Of a stretch of 64,000 nucleotides of DNA, positions 39,345-49,012 are shown piece after piece (positions within the stretch are counted from its first letter, which is position 1; each line of letters begins with the position of its first letter). The position numbers were made by a program, and so were the translations under genes. Location: contig QLIY01000104.1 of NCBI GenBank assembly GCA_003260075.1, positions 170,612 through 234,611 on the forward strand. Reading direction: 5' to 3'. Origin of the DNA: Phallusia mammillata. Taxonomy: Eukaryota; Chordata; Ascidiacea; Phlebobranchia; Ascidiidae. Below the pieces are notes generated by a model that saw only the letters and a program-made list of their open reading frames with translations, ran no database searches and was not told where the DNA came from.

Positions 39345-40604
39345 CATCCGGTCAAGGAGGCGTATCTGAAACAAGGACGAGAACTTCCAGATTCAAACCA
39401 CGTAAAGTAACTTGTGTAATAATTGTGTTTGATGCAACCTATAATATTATGTTGTCGTCACCGTACAGGCACATCACGTCGTTTGATGACATCATGAATG
39501 ACGAAACAGAATGACGTCACTCTCGGATAATAATACGACAAGATGACGTAAGGTTGTGTGATGGTGTGGTTGTTTGACTTGTTTTGCAGAAAGATGAAAG
39601 GTTGCGATCCGAAGTGTGAGAGATGGTGATTGGACGAGAAGCGAGGAACAGAAATAAAGAGGATTTAACGAACACAGGACAATGGAAGTGGAATCTGACG
39701 CGACGTCCAAACACTAGCGCGGACATTGAGGCAGAAGTGAGTGGAAAAATTATTTGTTTCAAGTTTCATTTATTGTGTTTTGCAACATTTAAACGTGGGT
39801 AAATGCTCTCCACTAAAGCTAAATATCTCGCACTGGTGTAGCTTCATGCAGCGCGTCTTTATTAAAACTATATAAATCTAAAACACCAAAAGTTGTTTGC
39901 AACAAGCACGTGACGACCTGTGACCAACAACTTTTTGTCTATCGTGCGAACCAGAAAAAAAGAACTTTTTGCCACTGAAAGCTCATTTTGTAAGTGCTGG
40001 ATTGGCAAAGCAGCGCGCTCCAGGCCAATCAACGCACCTCGTGTAGCCCTACAGGCAAAGAAAGGGAATGCTAACAACGTGCCACAAACCAAATAACACA
40101 AGGAAAAATGAATACGCATAAAAGTGCCAAATCAGAAAACAAGGTTTACAAAAGACATAATCGTGCATGACCAAAATATTCAACCACACATGTGTTGTTT
40201 AGTAATGAGATTTATTTATGTTTCTGCACATGCAATCCGGTGGTTTGATTTTCAGAAAGATGAAGAAACCACAACGGAACAAAATCCGGAAGATTCCTGG
40301 TAAGATTTGTTTGTTGGATTTGTTTGTAAAATGATGTTCCTTTAAACCGGAGTTGTGAGCGGACCTGAAATAGAAGCCTAAACCTAAAACCAGAGGCTTC
40401 CGGGCCAAATCTGATTTGTTTTCTTGACCAAGCCGGAATCGGAGCCAAAAGTTGCGGAAAAATCCCGCCCAACTTACAACTTTGCTTTACCACTCAGCAT
40501 TTTATTACGTTCTACTTTGTAGATACTGCTGAAACAGTAGAAGATGTGAATTCTGCAACTATTGGATTCGAGCAGCGATCCCTCAGTGACAAGAAACAGA
40601 AAAG
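39345..40604 (+). pseudogene. upstream copy of tandemly duplicated small gene, probably broken
   Basis: This segment resembles 40,665-41,502. Shared blocks are an acceptor plus exon-like block (TTGTTTTGCAGAAAGATG, near 39,580), an exon at 40,256-40,299 and an exon at 40,523-40,604 with frame DTAETVEDVNSATIGFEQ. In this copy the frame of the candidate start (ATGGAAGTGGAATCTGAC) runs into a stop soon after, and no counterpart of the membrane-anchor exon was found downstream. An insertion of about 240 bases separates its blocks. The family is not recognised. Confidence 0.4.
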
Positions 40605-40902
40605 GTGTTTTTAGAGGGAAAATAATTGGGCTTCTTGGGTAGTTGTAAATGTTGCTGAAATAAATACTTAACCAACCAGGTCAAGGTGACGAATTGAAAA
40701 ACGGAAACGACGTGGATTGATGACATCATGCATGTGGACACCGAATGACGTCACTGGGACAAGTCAACGTAAGGTTGTGTGATGGTGTGGTTGTTTAACT
40801 TGTTTTGCAGAAAGATGAAAGGTTGCGATCCGAAGTGTGAGAGACGGTGATTGGACGAGAAGCGAGGAACAGAAATAAAGAGGATTTAACGAACACAGGA
40901 CA

Positions 40903-41935
40903 ATGGGAGTTGAATCTGACGCGACGTGGAAAAAGTGAGTGAGAAAATTTTTCAAAATGTTAAGTATATTTTGTTTTCATGCATTCGCACGCACATGTGG
41001 GAAAATAAATGCGTTGTTTTGTAATGGGATTTATTTATGTTCCTACACTAGTTATTTGGTGGTGTGTGTTGTTTTAGAAAGACGGAGAAACGACAACGGA
41101 AGAAAATCCGGAGGAATTCCTGGTAATATTTGTTTGTGAAACAGTGTTCCTTTAAACCAGAGTTGCAAGCGGGCTTGAAATGAGTCTAAACCAGAACGTA
41201 CAAACCCAAAACCCGAACCTGTTTTTTTCTTAACAAAGTCAAAAGTCAAGCACCGAAAGTTATTGAAAATGCGGAACTGAGGTCAAATGTAGTTTCAGTC
41301 TAAATTAATTCCGTTTTGTTAAAACTTTAGCCCGAACCCGACTCGAAAATCCCGCCCAATTGACAACTGTGCTTCAAACACGACCTTACATTCAGCATTT
41401 TCTTACATTCAGCTTCACAGATACTTCTGACACAGTCGAAGATGTGAATTCTGCAACCATTGGATTCGGGCAGCGATCCCATAATGACAAGAAACAGAAA
41501 AGGTGATTTGTGGTGGAAAATAGTTTCGGCCTAAAAGAGAAATTTAAAGAAATATTTTAAAATTTTAGGGAATTCACCATCACTGCAACCTCTACCCCAC
41601 AATGCATCTCCTCCATGAACATTTCCATCAACTTGAAACCGATAAGTTATGTGTTACGAGTCTGTCGTGTGATTCACCCAGGGTTGTCAGTTATAACAAA
41701 TCTAACCAACATAACCACGATTTTTCCTCAGCATTTCTTACCGGGAAACCCAAACATCATGTCGGTATTTTTCGTTCGGTATCCTAATTCGTTCTTTGCG
41801 GGATTCGTTGTTTTGTTGTTTACGCTGTTTCTTGTTCGTTTGTATTTAAAAATATTGTTGATTCAACCTGCCCCCCCCCCGTTGTTTACGCTGTTTCTTG
41901 TTCGTTTGTATTTAAAAATATTGTTGATAGAATAA
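40903..41935 (+). CDS. unrecognised small gene with C-terminal membrane segment (tentative)
   Basis: Tentative exons are 40,903-40,934 (MGVESDATWK), 41,078-41,122, 41,421-41,502 (DTSDTVEDVNSATIGFGQ) and 41,569-41,935. The last two join in phase and end at a TAA. The final exon encodes a Thr/Asn-rich stretch, then one hydrophobic helix (FFAGFVVLLFTLFLVRLY), which suggests a tail-anchored or single-pass membrane protein. The exon at 41,078-41,122 is one base longer than its counterpart in the upstream copy and does not fit the frame cleanly. The 3' end is also disturbed by the C10-bridged duplication at 41,815-41,929; the stop lies in the second copy. A 3' splice site precedes the start. I do not recognise the family. 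Confidence 0.4.
41815..41929. repeat. direct duplication bridged by C10 within a coding exon
   Basis: GTTGTTTACGCTGTTTCTTG and the following 29 bases (41,815-41,863) recur after ten C (41,871-41,880). The repeated stretch encodes the membrane helix of the gene ending at 41,935, so a literal reading gives two helices separated by a Pro-rich linker. Confidence 0.88.
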
Positions 41936-42283
41936 CAATTCAACCCTGGGTGAACTTGGCAGTTTTTTGAAAAAAATCTTTAAACTTTTCACGTGACCGA
42001 TAGCTGCCTTGTGATTGGACGGTCAAAATGCACGACAGACTTGCCTTTTATATTTTTACAACTGTAGCTTTTTTAATGTTTTGACATTTTGAAAAATTTC
42101 CAACCCTAATTCTGACCTTTTCGAATTTTTTAAACTTGTTGAAACGTCTAAATGTTAGAGGATTCGCCACCACTATATTAGCTATTGTATTATCTTTAAA
42201 TTTTAATCCTAACCCCATAACCTTTAATTTTTTTCAGGCTTCCGCAGGTTTCAAGCCAGTTAGTTGAGTCAGATTAGTAAAAG

Positions 42284-42304
42284 ATGGGAGACGACGGCGG
42301 TTCA

Positions 42305-42305
<1 letters not shown>
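42284..42305 (+). CDS. possible start exon cut by a C tract
   Basis: A typical acceptor (TTTTTTTCAG, near 42,230) is followed by AAAAGATGGGAGACGACGG, which would encode MGDDGGSS before a run of 44 C. The initiation context is good. The rest of the exon may be missing because of the tract. No family can be assigned. Confidence 0.2.

Positions 42306-42349
<44 letters not shown>
42306..42349. repeat. C44 homopolymer tract
   Basis: Forty-four consecutive C with no flanking duplication. It probably represents an unresolved sequence, and it interrupts a candidate coding start. Confidence 0.9.
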
Positions 42350-42350
<1 letters not shown>

Positions 42351-42521
42351 AGTTTGCGAAACCTCGACAGCGCTGACAAAAACGGTTTACTTAAGTTTTA
42401 AAACAGTTTAATTTAAACCGCCGTTATAAGAATTTAGCAAAAAATGTCCCAGATAAATTTAAAATAGCCCATGACTAATTTGGTCCTTTTTTAAAATTAA
42501 ATTTGTTTTGTTTATTTAAAC

Positions 42522-42829
42522 TGGCCCGTAGTAAACAATTATACATTTTTCGCCTTCCACCTGTAACTAATGGCCGAAGTGTTAACAACAAAGACACCAA
42601 CAAGTCCGCACTTAAAAGCGAATGGATTCAAAAAAGCTCGGTTCTGGATAAAAAAATAATTTTCTGAGTAATTTCCCCCCCCCCCCTGGCCCGTAGTAAA
42701 CAATTATAAATTTTTCGCCTTCCACCTGTAAATAATGTTAACAACAAAGACACCAACAAGTCCGCACTTAAAAGCGAAAGGATCAAAAACGTTCGGTTCT
42801 GGATAAAAATTTAATTTTCTGAGTAATTT
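42522..42829. repeat. direct duplication bridged by C12
   Basis: About 150 bases starting TGGCCCGTAGTAAACAATTA (42,522-42,674) recur after a C run (42,675-42,686). The second copy lacks a nine-base stretch and differs at several positions. Confidence 0.87.
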
Positions 42830-43315
42830 TGTGAAATTCTCGGTACATTGTTTGTTGTGTGGTTCTCACTTTTATTTCTCTTTTATTTCACTTCCTCTTT
42901 TTTCTTTACATTCCTCGTATTTTTATTTTGCCGCAAACCGTAATATGGATGATCTAGTGCACCGGTCCTCCATGTCATGTTTGCGGATTTTAAACAATGT
43001 TCCGGGTAATAAGTTAAAATGCCTACAATATTCGAAATTCCCGTCTAGTATGTGTGACGTCATAGAAGGGTGTGACGTAAATACCCCTGTATACGTCATC
43101 AGTTGTCAGAATAAACCAAAAAAATCCTAATTGGGAACCATTTTACGACACAAATAAAATTTGGAGAATTGGAATAATTTTGAGAATTCGTAATTTACCC
43201 GCTGAACCGCCATCGTCAGTAATCTAGTGGAGGTTTAGTTATGAATGGAAACAAGCAAATGTTTTGTTTACGAATGTAAGTATCATACAATAGTTTTGTT
43301 TATGGTATAATTTCT

Positions 43316-44150
43316 CCCCCCCCCCCCCCGACGCGGTGCAATGGCTTTCAAACCAAGATCAACCCGCAGAACCTTTTGTATAAAGTTTTTTGTTGTTCTG
43401 CCAAATGATTCAGCTACCAACGAGCTGGTCAAAAGATTATTTCCAGACAAACGTATTTGTGGTTGATTTTGCCATTGTTGACATGGGAAAAAACTGGGTT
43501 GGAATAAAATACATGTTGAAAGAGACTTGATGTTATTTTTATTTACGCGTAAGCCGAAAAACTTACACTTTTGGATTGTAGCGCTATACAAATGAACTAG
43601 GAGGTGTTGAGTCGAATTATGCCGCCAGATGCATTTGTGACAAATTTTAAACAAGTCATTGGTTATGCATCAAAAACCCCCCCCCCCACCCATTGCGTGG
43701 GTTGACACCTTGACGCGGTGCAATGGCTTTTAAACTAAGATCAACCCGCAGAACCTTTTGTATAAAGTTATTTGTTGTTCTGCCAAATGATTCAGCTACC
43801 AACGTCTGATGAATCTGATAATGGAAGTCAAAGTATATCCTCGGATGCCAGTTTCAGTGATTGATTATTTTATTTTTTTATTTATTATCAAAAGATTATT
43901 CCCAGCAGATAAAACGGATCCATTTGGAGGTTAAAACGTCGGTAAAGTATTTGTGGTTGATTTTGTCATTGTTGACATGGGAAAAAAATGGGTTGGAATA
44001 AAATACATGTTGAAAGAGACTTGATATTATTTTTATTTACGCCTAAGCCGAAAAACTTACACTTTTGGATTGGGAGGTGTTGAGTCGAATTATGCCGCCA
44101 GATGCATTTGTGACAAATTTTAAACAAGTGATTGGTTATGCATCAAAAAC
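43316..44150. repeat. long diverged duplication with C14 and C11 tracts
   Basis: The block 43,330-43,676, preceded by C14 (43,316-43,329) and followed by C11 (43,677-43,687), recurs at 43,712-44,150. The second copy has an extra segment of roughly 85 bases and lacks a stretch of about 20. It is the longest and most diverged of the bridged duplications. Confidence 0.8.
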
Positions 44151-44209
44151 ACAAATATATAACATAAAATCGATAAATTAGCTCTGTGCGTGTTGACAAC
44201 CCCCCCCCC

Positions 44210-44255
44210 TCTCCCGCGTGACAGGCGGGGATACTTACCACTATACTAACGAGGA
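44210..44255 (-). pseudogene. truncated tRNA-Asp fragment abutting a C tract
   Basis: The 5' 46 bases of the tRNA-Asp (GTC) sequence, through the anticodon arm, match the intact copies. The T arm and 3' acceptor strand are replaced by a C run (44,200-44,209). The flank upstream of the tRNA resembles that of the intact copies, so this is probably a mis-joined array member rather than an ordinary pseudogene. Confidence 0.85.
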
Positions 44256-44562
44256 CGGGAAATAAAACGTTCCGAATTGACATTATGAAGTGCGTTAGAA
44301 TCCTCACAACACTACTGTTATTTTTCTGTTCCTGCTAATGGTGCCTACTGCCTATATTTCTTCGCCAACTCATTTATGGGCTTTCCGATAAAAAAATGCA
44401 TTTTTGTTACACAATGTTTTATTTTTAACATAAAACCAAGCGGTTTTTTTTAGCAACAAACGAAAAATCCCCTCAATAAATATAGACTACTGTTAAGACG
44501 TTAAAAAAACTTTAATTTCATCTTTGCATATTTGTATGTTTTAAAATTTCACAAACGGCCAT

Positions 44563-46659
44563 TCAGATCCAGTGTCTATCTTTCTTTTTACTTTTTGAAT
44601 CTGCACATTTTTGTGACCCCTTTAGGGGCGCTGGGGGAATAACCTTGGGGGTATTTCTTCCACATTCAGTTTTAGGTCTAATCCCAGCAAATCTTAAAGG
44701 AGTTTGTGTTTGCCCGAAATTGCTGTGAGTTTGAATTCTGGACTGGGACAATCCAAGTCTCATCGGGGAATGAGTTTCAGGTCGATGAACTTTCTGCCGA
44801 GTTTGTTGTCTCACGTGTGTTTGGGGCCCCCCCCCCTTGAATTCTGGACTGGGACAATCCAAGTCTCATCGGGGAATGAGTTTCGGGTCGATGAACTTTC
44901 TGCCGAGTTTGTTGTCTCACATTGGTTTGGGATATTTGGGGGTTGTATTGATTCCGTGGGGCATCACTGGGGTTGCACATCACCCATGGTTTGGGGTTAA
45001 CATATGTTGGTTGGGGATTTGAAATCTTCTTCTGTAAAGCTGTAAGAAATGTATTGTTCATTTACCCTGATGAAGGCGATCTGTACAGGACGTCGAAACG
45101 TCTGTATAAAAATACAATTGCCAGAAGAGATCTATAAACTTGGTATATAGTTATAGTATACTGTATGATTTAAAATGATAATAATAAATGCAAAATATTT
45201 ATATTTGAGTTGCTGTTCTGTTAACAATTACATTATGATTTAACATTACACAGAGATGATACAAAGTAACAAATCCTACCATTAATTCTCCCCTTGTTAT
45301 TTTCCAGCCAATTTTGGTAATGCTCTTCATTTGCCTTTTTCTTTTCTTCTTTTTCTCTTTTTTGTTTTTCCAATTGCTTCTGTTTCTGCAATATATATTT
45401 ATGCTGGTATAATAATTCAGTGAACATCTGCATGATGTATTTTATATACACCAGTTCTTTGGCAGTCATGTTTATGATTAAATTCAGTGAACATTTCATA
45501 AAAAAGGCAATGACATGTAAGTTATGCTTAATGTTGTGCATTTTATTTATTTTTTATTTCACACCTAATTATCATTTTTTCACTTTTTTCACAACTAAGC
45601 AATATTTTTCTAGTACCTTTTGTTCATTTTCTTTATCAATTTGATCCTGCTTTCGTTTCCACTCGTCATATTTTTGTTGTGCTTCTTTTTCAATTTGCTG
45701 TTTCTTTGTGTTTTCAAGTTCTTGCTTTATTCTTTCTTGTCTCTTTTCTGCGATTTTTTGTATTTTTAGCTGCAAAAACATCGAAAGCACATTAGTAAAT
45801 TTAACACAACTAATATTGTAAAAAAACCTTACTTTTAACATTTTTTCTTCCACCCATTGTTGGTGTTTTTCTTTTGCAGTTTGCAATCTCTCTTCTTTTT
45901 TCTTTTTTTCTTCCCTTTCTGCCGCAATTTTTTCCCTAATTTCTTTTTTCTGTTGAATAAAATTAGAGTTTAATAAATCTGATTTTATTTGGTTCCATTT
46001 ACCCAGGAAATTATTTAGGTTTTTGTAGTTTAACCTATATGTATATATTTTAATTTTCCAATATTGTTCAAAAACAACTTCATCTTATCTTACTCTAATT
46101 TTGCTTTTTTCCCGTTCCAACTCCAACTTGTTGATCAACCATTTTTCCCACACACTGATTTCGTGGTCGGACAAAATATCATCTGTTGTGTTTGGATTTT
46201 TTTGCATTGACTTTGTGTGTGAAAATTCATCACTGAATGAATATGAGTTATCAAGTAAAGGATGTTGCTTATTGCAAGTTGATGACAACCTCGGTGGAAG
46301 AATCCTAAACAAAGTTCAATTATGTTGTTTATAAGCAGTTTGAATACAGAACAGTTGGTATTAGGCTAAAATTAAAAAGATTTAAAGCAACTAGAACTAT
46401 TAAAAACATGTGCTAAAACAAATGCTGTGGTTATCTGATAAAGTTACAGAAATGCTGTGGTTATGTTTAAGCACACACTTTTGTTTTTTGCAATTACTTA
46501 CAGAAGATCATCGTTTTTTCTACTATGTTTTGTTCCACCTTCTTCAGAAAGTAACGAACCCGATGAAAAGGTTTCATCAGAATCACTGTTGAATAAATCA
46601 CTCTGGTACTTTCCAGATGAAATAACTGGAGATGCTGCATCCAAATATGAACCACTCAT
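44563..46659 (-). CDS. CCDC34: CCDC34-like coiled-coil protein
   Basis: CCDC34 is a coiled-coil protein linked in vertebrates to cilia and sperm flagella. Minus-strand exons in matching phase are 46659-46502 (start MSGSYLDAASPV), 46304-46094, 45949-45833, 45769-45617, 45385-45280 and 45039-44563. The hallmark is a series of highly charged helices with spaced Trp motifs: VWEKWLINKLELE, KHQQWVEEKM, KYDEWKRKQD and HYQNWLENNKG, as in the CCDC34 domain. The last exon has PTYVNPKPWVMCN, recalling the family's C-terminal Pro/Trp segment. That exon is broken by a C10-bridged duplication (44,731-44,920). Read literally, the frame stops at 44,777; reading only one copy keeps it open to the stop at 44,563. 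It is transcribed away from the LRMDA-like gene. Confidence 0.85.
44731..44920. repeat. direct duplication bridged by C10 inside the CCDC34 last exon
   Basis: Eighty-four bases (44,731-44,814) recur at 44,837-44,920 with one substitution, separated by GTGTTTGGGG and ten C (44,827-44,836). The insertion shifts the coding frame. Confidence 0.92.
45060..45140 (+). repeat. dispersed repeat with CTGATGA..CGTCGAAA core, copy 2
   Basis: It matches 29,842-29,930 closely. CTGATGA lies at 45,067-45,073 and GAAACGTC from 45,095. GGCG/CGTC pairs between the two motifs. The flanks do not form a clear helix I, so ribozyme function is doubtful in this copy. It lies in the last CCDC34 intron, on the strand opposite to the gene. 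Confidence 0.55.
45428..45480 (+). mobile_element. 5'-truncated retroelement tail with 14-bp target duplication
   Basis: Fifty-three bases (CTGCATGATGTATTTTATAT to GCAGTCATGTTTATGATTA) are flanked by AATTCAGTGAACAT on both sides (45,414-45,427 and 45,481-45,494). The same tail occurs at 53,077-53,114 and near 26,560. A shared 3' end with a variable-length target duplication is typical of target-primed retrotransposition. It sits in a CCDC34 intron. Confidence 0.75.
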
Positions 46660-47783
46660 TGCAAACTTATTAAATATAAATAACTTATTAAATATTCAGT
46701 CAAAGTTCTGATCTAAAAAAATAATTACTCTTACTACCGCTCTTATAAAAGTTTAGCAATTGCAGTTCACTACGTCGCATTATGTGAAACACACAAATCA
46801 GCCGTACGCTAGTAACCAAACCCGGGTCGCTCAGCCAGTCTACAGTTGAGTTGAACAAACAATACACACGCGACACAAGCGTCCTTCGAATTCGACGTTT
46901 TGTTGATGTTTTCACCACATTTCACTAATTCAAGCTGTTAAGTTTACATGTTTACCACACTAATGCTAAAAAATTGTATTACATATTTATTTCACAGGAC
47001 TATATTTAAAATTACTTACGTTTAGTGCAAGATTTCGAAAAATAAAATAAAATTAGAATGATTGCGAATTTAAATTTTATGTATTAAAGCCGTTTACGTA
47101 AAAGTAACAAAACACTTTGACGTACCCTTCAGCGTCCAACAGTTGGCGGCAGATTGTAATCACGTGACATGTCACAAGTTAGTGTTTTTGGATAAAAACC
47201 AACAAACTGGAAAAAGTAAACATGGAAACTTGTGTTCTGAATTACGATGTAAATATTTGTATTGAACTCAAATTATTTTTCCTTGCTTGGGTTTTGGGAA
47301 AGGTACTTTACTACTTGGGAAAGGTTAAACGGGAGCCTTACAAAGTTTTGGGTTAATACGCAGAGTTTAGAGTTTAGACATATTATACGACTTGGAATAA
47401 TTTTGCTACATTAAACGCATTGTGTATGTTGGAAGCGTCGGAAAGGTCCATGCATTTATAGATTAATATGTCCTTATTACAAGCAGGGTAGTAGTTTATG
47501 TTTAAAAAGTTACAAACAAATAAAACGTTACGTATTACATACAAAAACCTGTTTTCCTTATAGTAGTTAACAACACAATGAATGTTTAGTGCTAATCAGC
47601 ATCAGGAAGTTACTTACCCGACCATTTTAGGTGAACCATATGTCTCAGGTCTCAGCGTTCATGATATCAAATGTATAACTTGTGTTGTTTTGTTTTCTAT
47701 ATCTGAAACTGATCTGTTTTTTGTGTTAGAACTCCTAGTAGCTGTGATTGTGTTTTAAACAATGATTTTTGTCATTTCTACAG
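46660..47783. other. divergent intergenic region between CCDC34 and LRMDA-like genes
   Basis: No coding exon is seen. It should hold both promoters. A TCACGTGA palindrome lies near 47,160, inside AATCACGTGACATGTCAC. Confidence 0.5.
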
Positions 47784-47814
47784 AAAATTAACATCTTTGG
47801 ACCTTTACACATTA

Positions 47815-48492
47815 ATGGCTTCAAAAACTGAACTCGCAAATTTTTCAGACCCCGTTAAAAATTATTCCTACATGGACAATGAGGCCGATACAGTGCCCAC
47901 ATTTCTGGAGCGACATGCTACGGAGATTGAGCATCTTAATCTGAGTCACAACAAAATACGAAATCTTTCAGGCCTGGAAATGTTTAAAAACTTGGAGGAA
48001 CTTAATCTCGACAACAACCAAATTGATGACAGCACTGAATTTCCCACGCTTCTACCTTTAAAAACTCTTACTCTGAACAACAACCATATTTCAGAGTTGG
48101 AGGAGTTTCTTGAAAAGTTGCTTGCAGCTTTTCCAAGGCTTACCTATCTGAGTTTGCTGGGCAATGAAGCATGTCCCAGCGATGTTCTTAACCCGAAATG
48201 TACAAAGGAACTGTATCACCAATACCGATGCATTGTTGCATACAAAATCCCAACCCTAAAGTTTTTGGATTTCAAAAATGTTACAGACATTGAAAGGGCT
48301 GTGGGCTACAGAATTTGTGTTCACCAAGTTAAAACTGGTGATACACCTGCAACTGAAGGCCATGACACAGACCCTACATATGCTAGTGATTCTAACTCAT
48401 CAAACAGAAAAGTTTTGCTCGGTCGTTTGCGCTATACTTATGTCGGCAAAAACTCTGAGGGCAATAGGTTTATCAGAAACAATGATTTGTAA
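47815..48492 (+). CDS. LRMDA: leucine-rich repeat protein, LRMDA-like
   Basis: The 225-residue protein is encoded by one exon. The ATG at 47,815 is chosen; an in-frame TTG lies upstream. An AG acceptor (TTTCTACAG, ending 47,783) precedes it by about 30 bases. Leucine-rich repeats are seen as IEHLNLSHNKIRNLSGLEMF, LEELNLDNNQI and LKTLTLNNNHISELEEFLEK, followed by a capping segment FPRLTYLSLLGNEACPSD and YHQYRCIVAYKIPTLKFLD. The C-terminus GKNSEGNRFIRNNDL follows a Ser-rich linker. Repeat layout, length and tail fit leucine-rich melanocyte differentiation-associated protein; other small LRR families share the cap. No signal peptide or membrane helix is present. A polyadenylation signal AATAAA lies near 48,899. 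Confidence 0.7.
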   Translation: MASKTELANFSDPVKNYSYMDNEADTVPTFLERHATEIEHLNLSHNKIRNLSGLEMFKNLEELNLDNNQIDDSTEFPTLLPLKTLTLNNNHISELEEFLEKLLAAFPRLTYLSLLGNEACPSDVLNPKCTKELYHQYRCIVAYKIPTLKFLDFKNVTDIERAVGYRICVHQVKTGDTPATEGHDTDPTYASDSNSSNRKVLLGRLRYTYVGKNSEGNRFIRNNDL

Positions 48493-48986
48493 TTGTGTAT
48501 TGTATGTTTTGAATTTTTCCTGTTCTTGAACAAATTATATTTACGAAGTAAAGATTTGTGCAATATCTTGTTTATGCAAACAGAGTAAATGCAAATTAGC
48601 TGTGAGATTAAGATGTTAATGCATTTGTAACATACGTGTATATGCAAATTAACTGTGAAAAAATGTAATTGATCGATATGCTGTATTATAATGTACTTGT
48701 GCCTTGTCATTTGCAATATGTGGTTTATATACTGTTGCCTAAAGTTTGTGCAATTAACGAAGTATATTTATGGGTAAAATTTGTACAATTTCTTTTTTAT
48801 GCAAACATGTCGTTTATAAATTAAAGTTCAAATTAACCTGTGGTCTATAGATGTTTCATGCGGTATTCTCACATTGGTCTTTTACTGTGTTACATTCTAA
48901 TAAAAAATAGCGCATTGTGTAAAACAGCAATGTTTTTGGGTTTGTTACAATTGATTTAATGATTGTGTTTATGTGGTATTTTACAG
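48493..48986. other. 3' untranslated region and spacer between LRMDA-like and PHF10 genes
   Basis: AT-rich, with AATAAA at about 48,899-48,904. A pyrimidine-containing tract ending TTTTACAG (48,985-48,986) provides a 3' splice site 26 bases before the PHF10 ATG. Genes on the same strand spaced about 500 bases apart could be linked, but the spacing is wider than in typical tunicate operons. Confidence 0.55.
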
Positions 48987-49012
48987 ATTAAAGCTGAATA
49001 AAGGAGGTTTTA

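Larger units (their letters stand above)
42350..44562. other. repeat-rich intergenic region
   Basis: Apart from two homopolymer-bridged duplications and a tRNA fragment, nothing is recognised. Short Ser/Asp-rich frames near 43,780-43,865 are isolated. The CCDC34 3' untranslated region should enter from the right, with a minus-strand AATAAA at 44,423-44,418. Confidence 0.45.

Noticed and set aside
43783-43863. Short Ser/Asp-rich frame LPTSDESDNGSQSISSD
   Set aside because: It resembles the acidic end of some transposases but is isolated, lacks any catalytic segment and sits in a disputed duplication.
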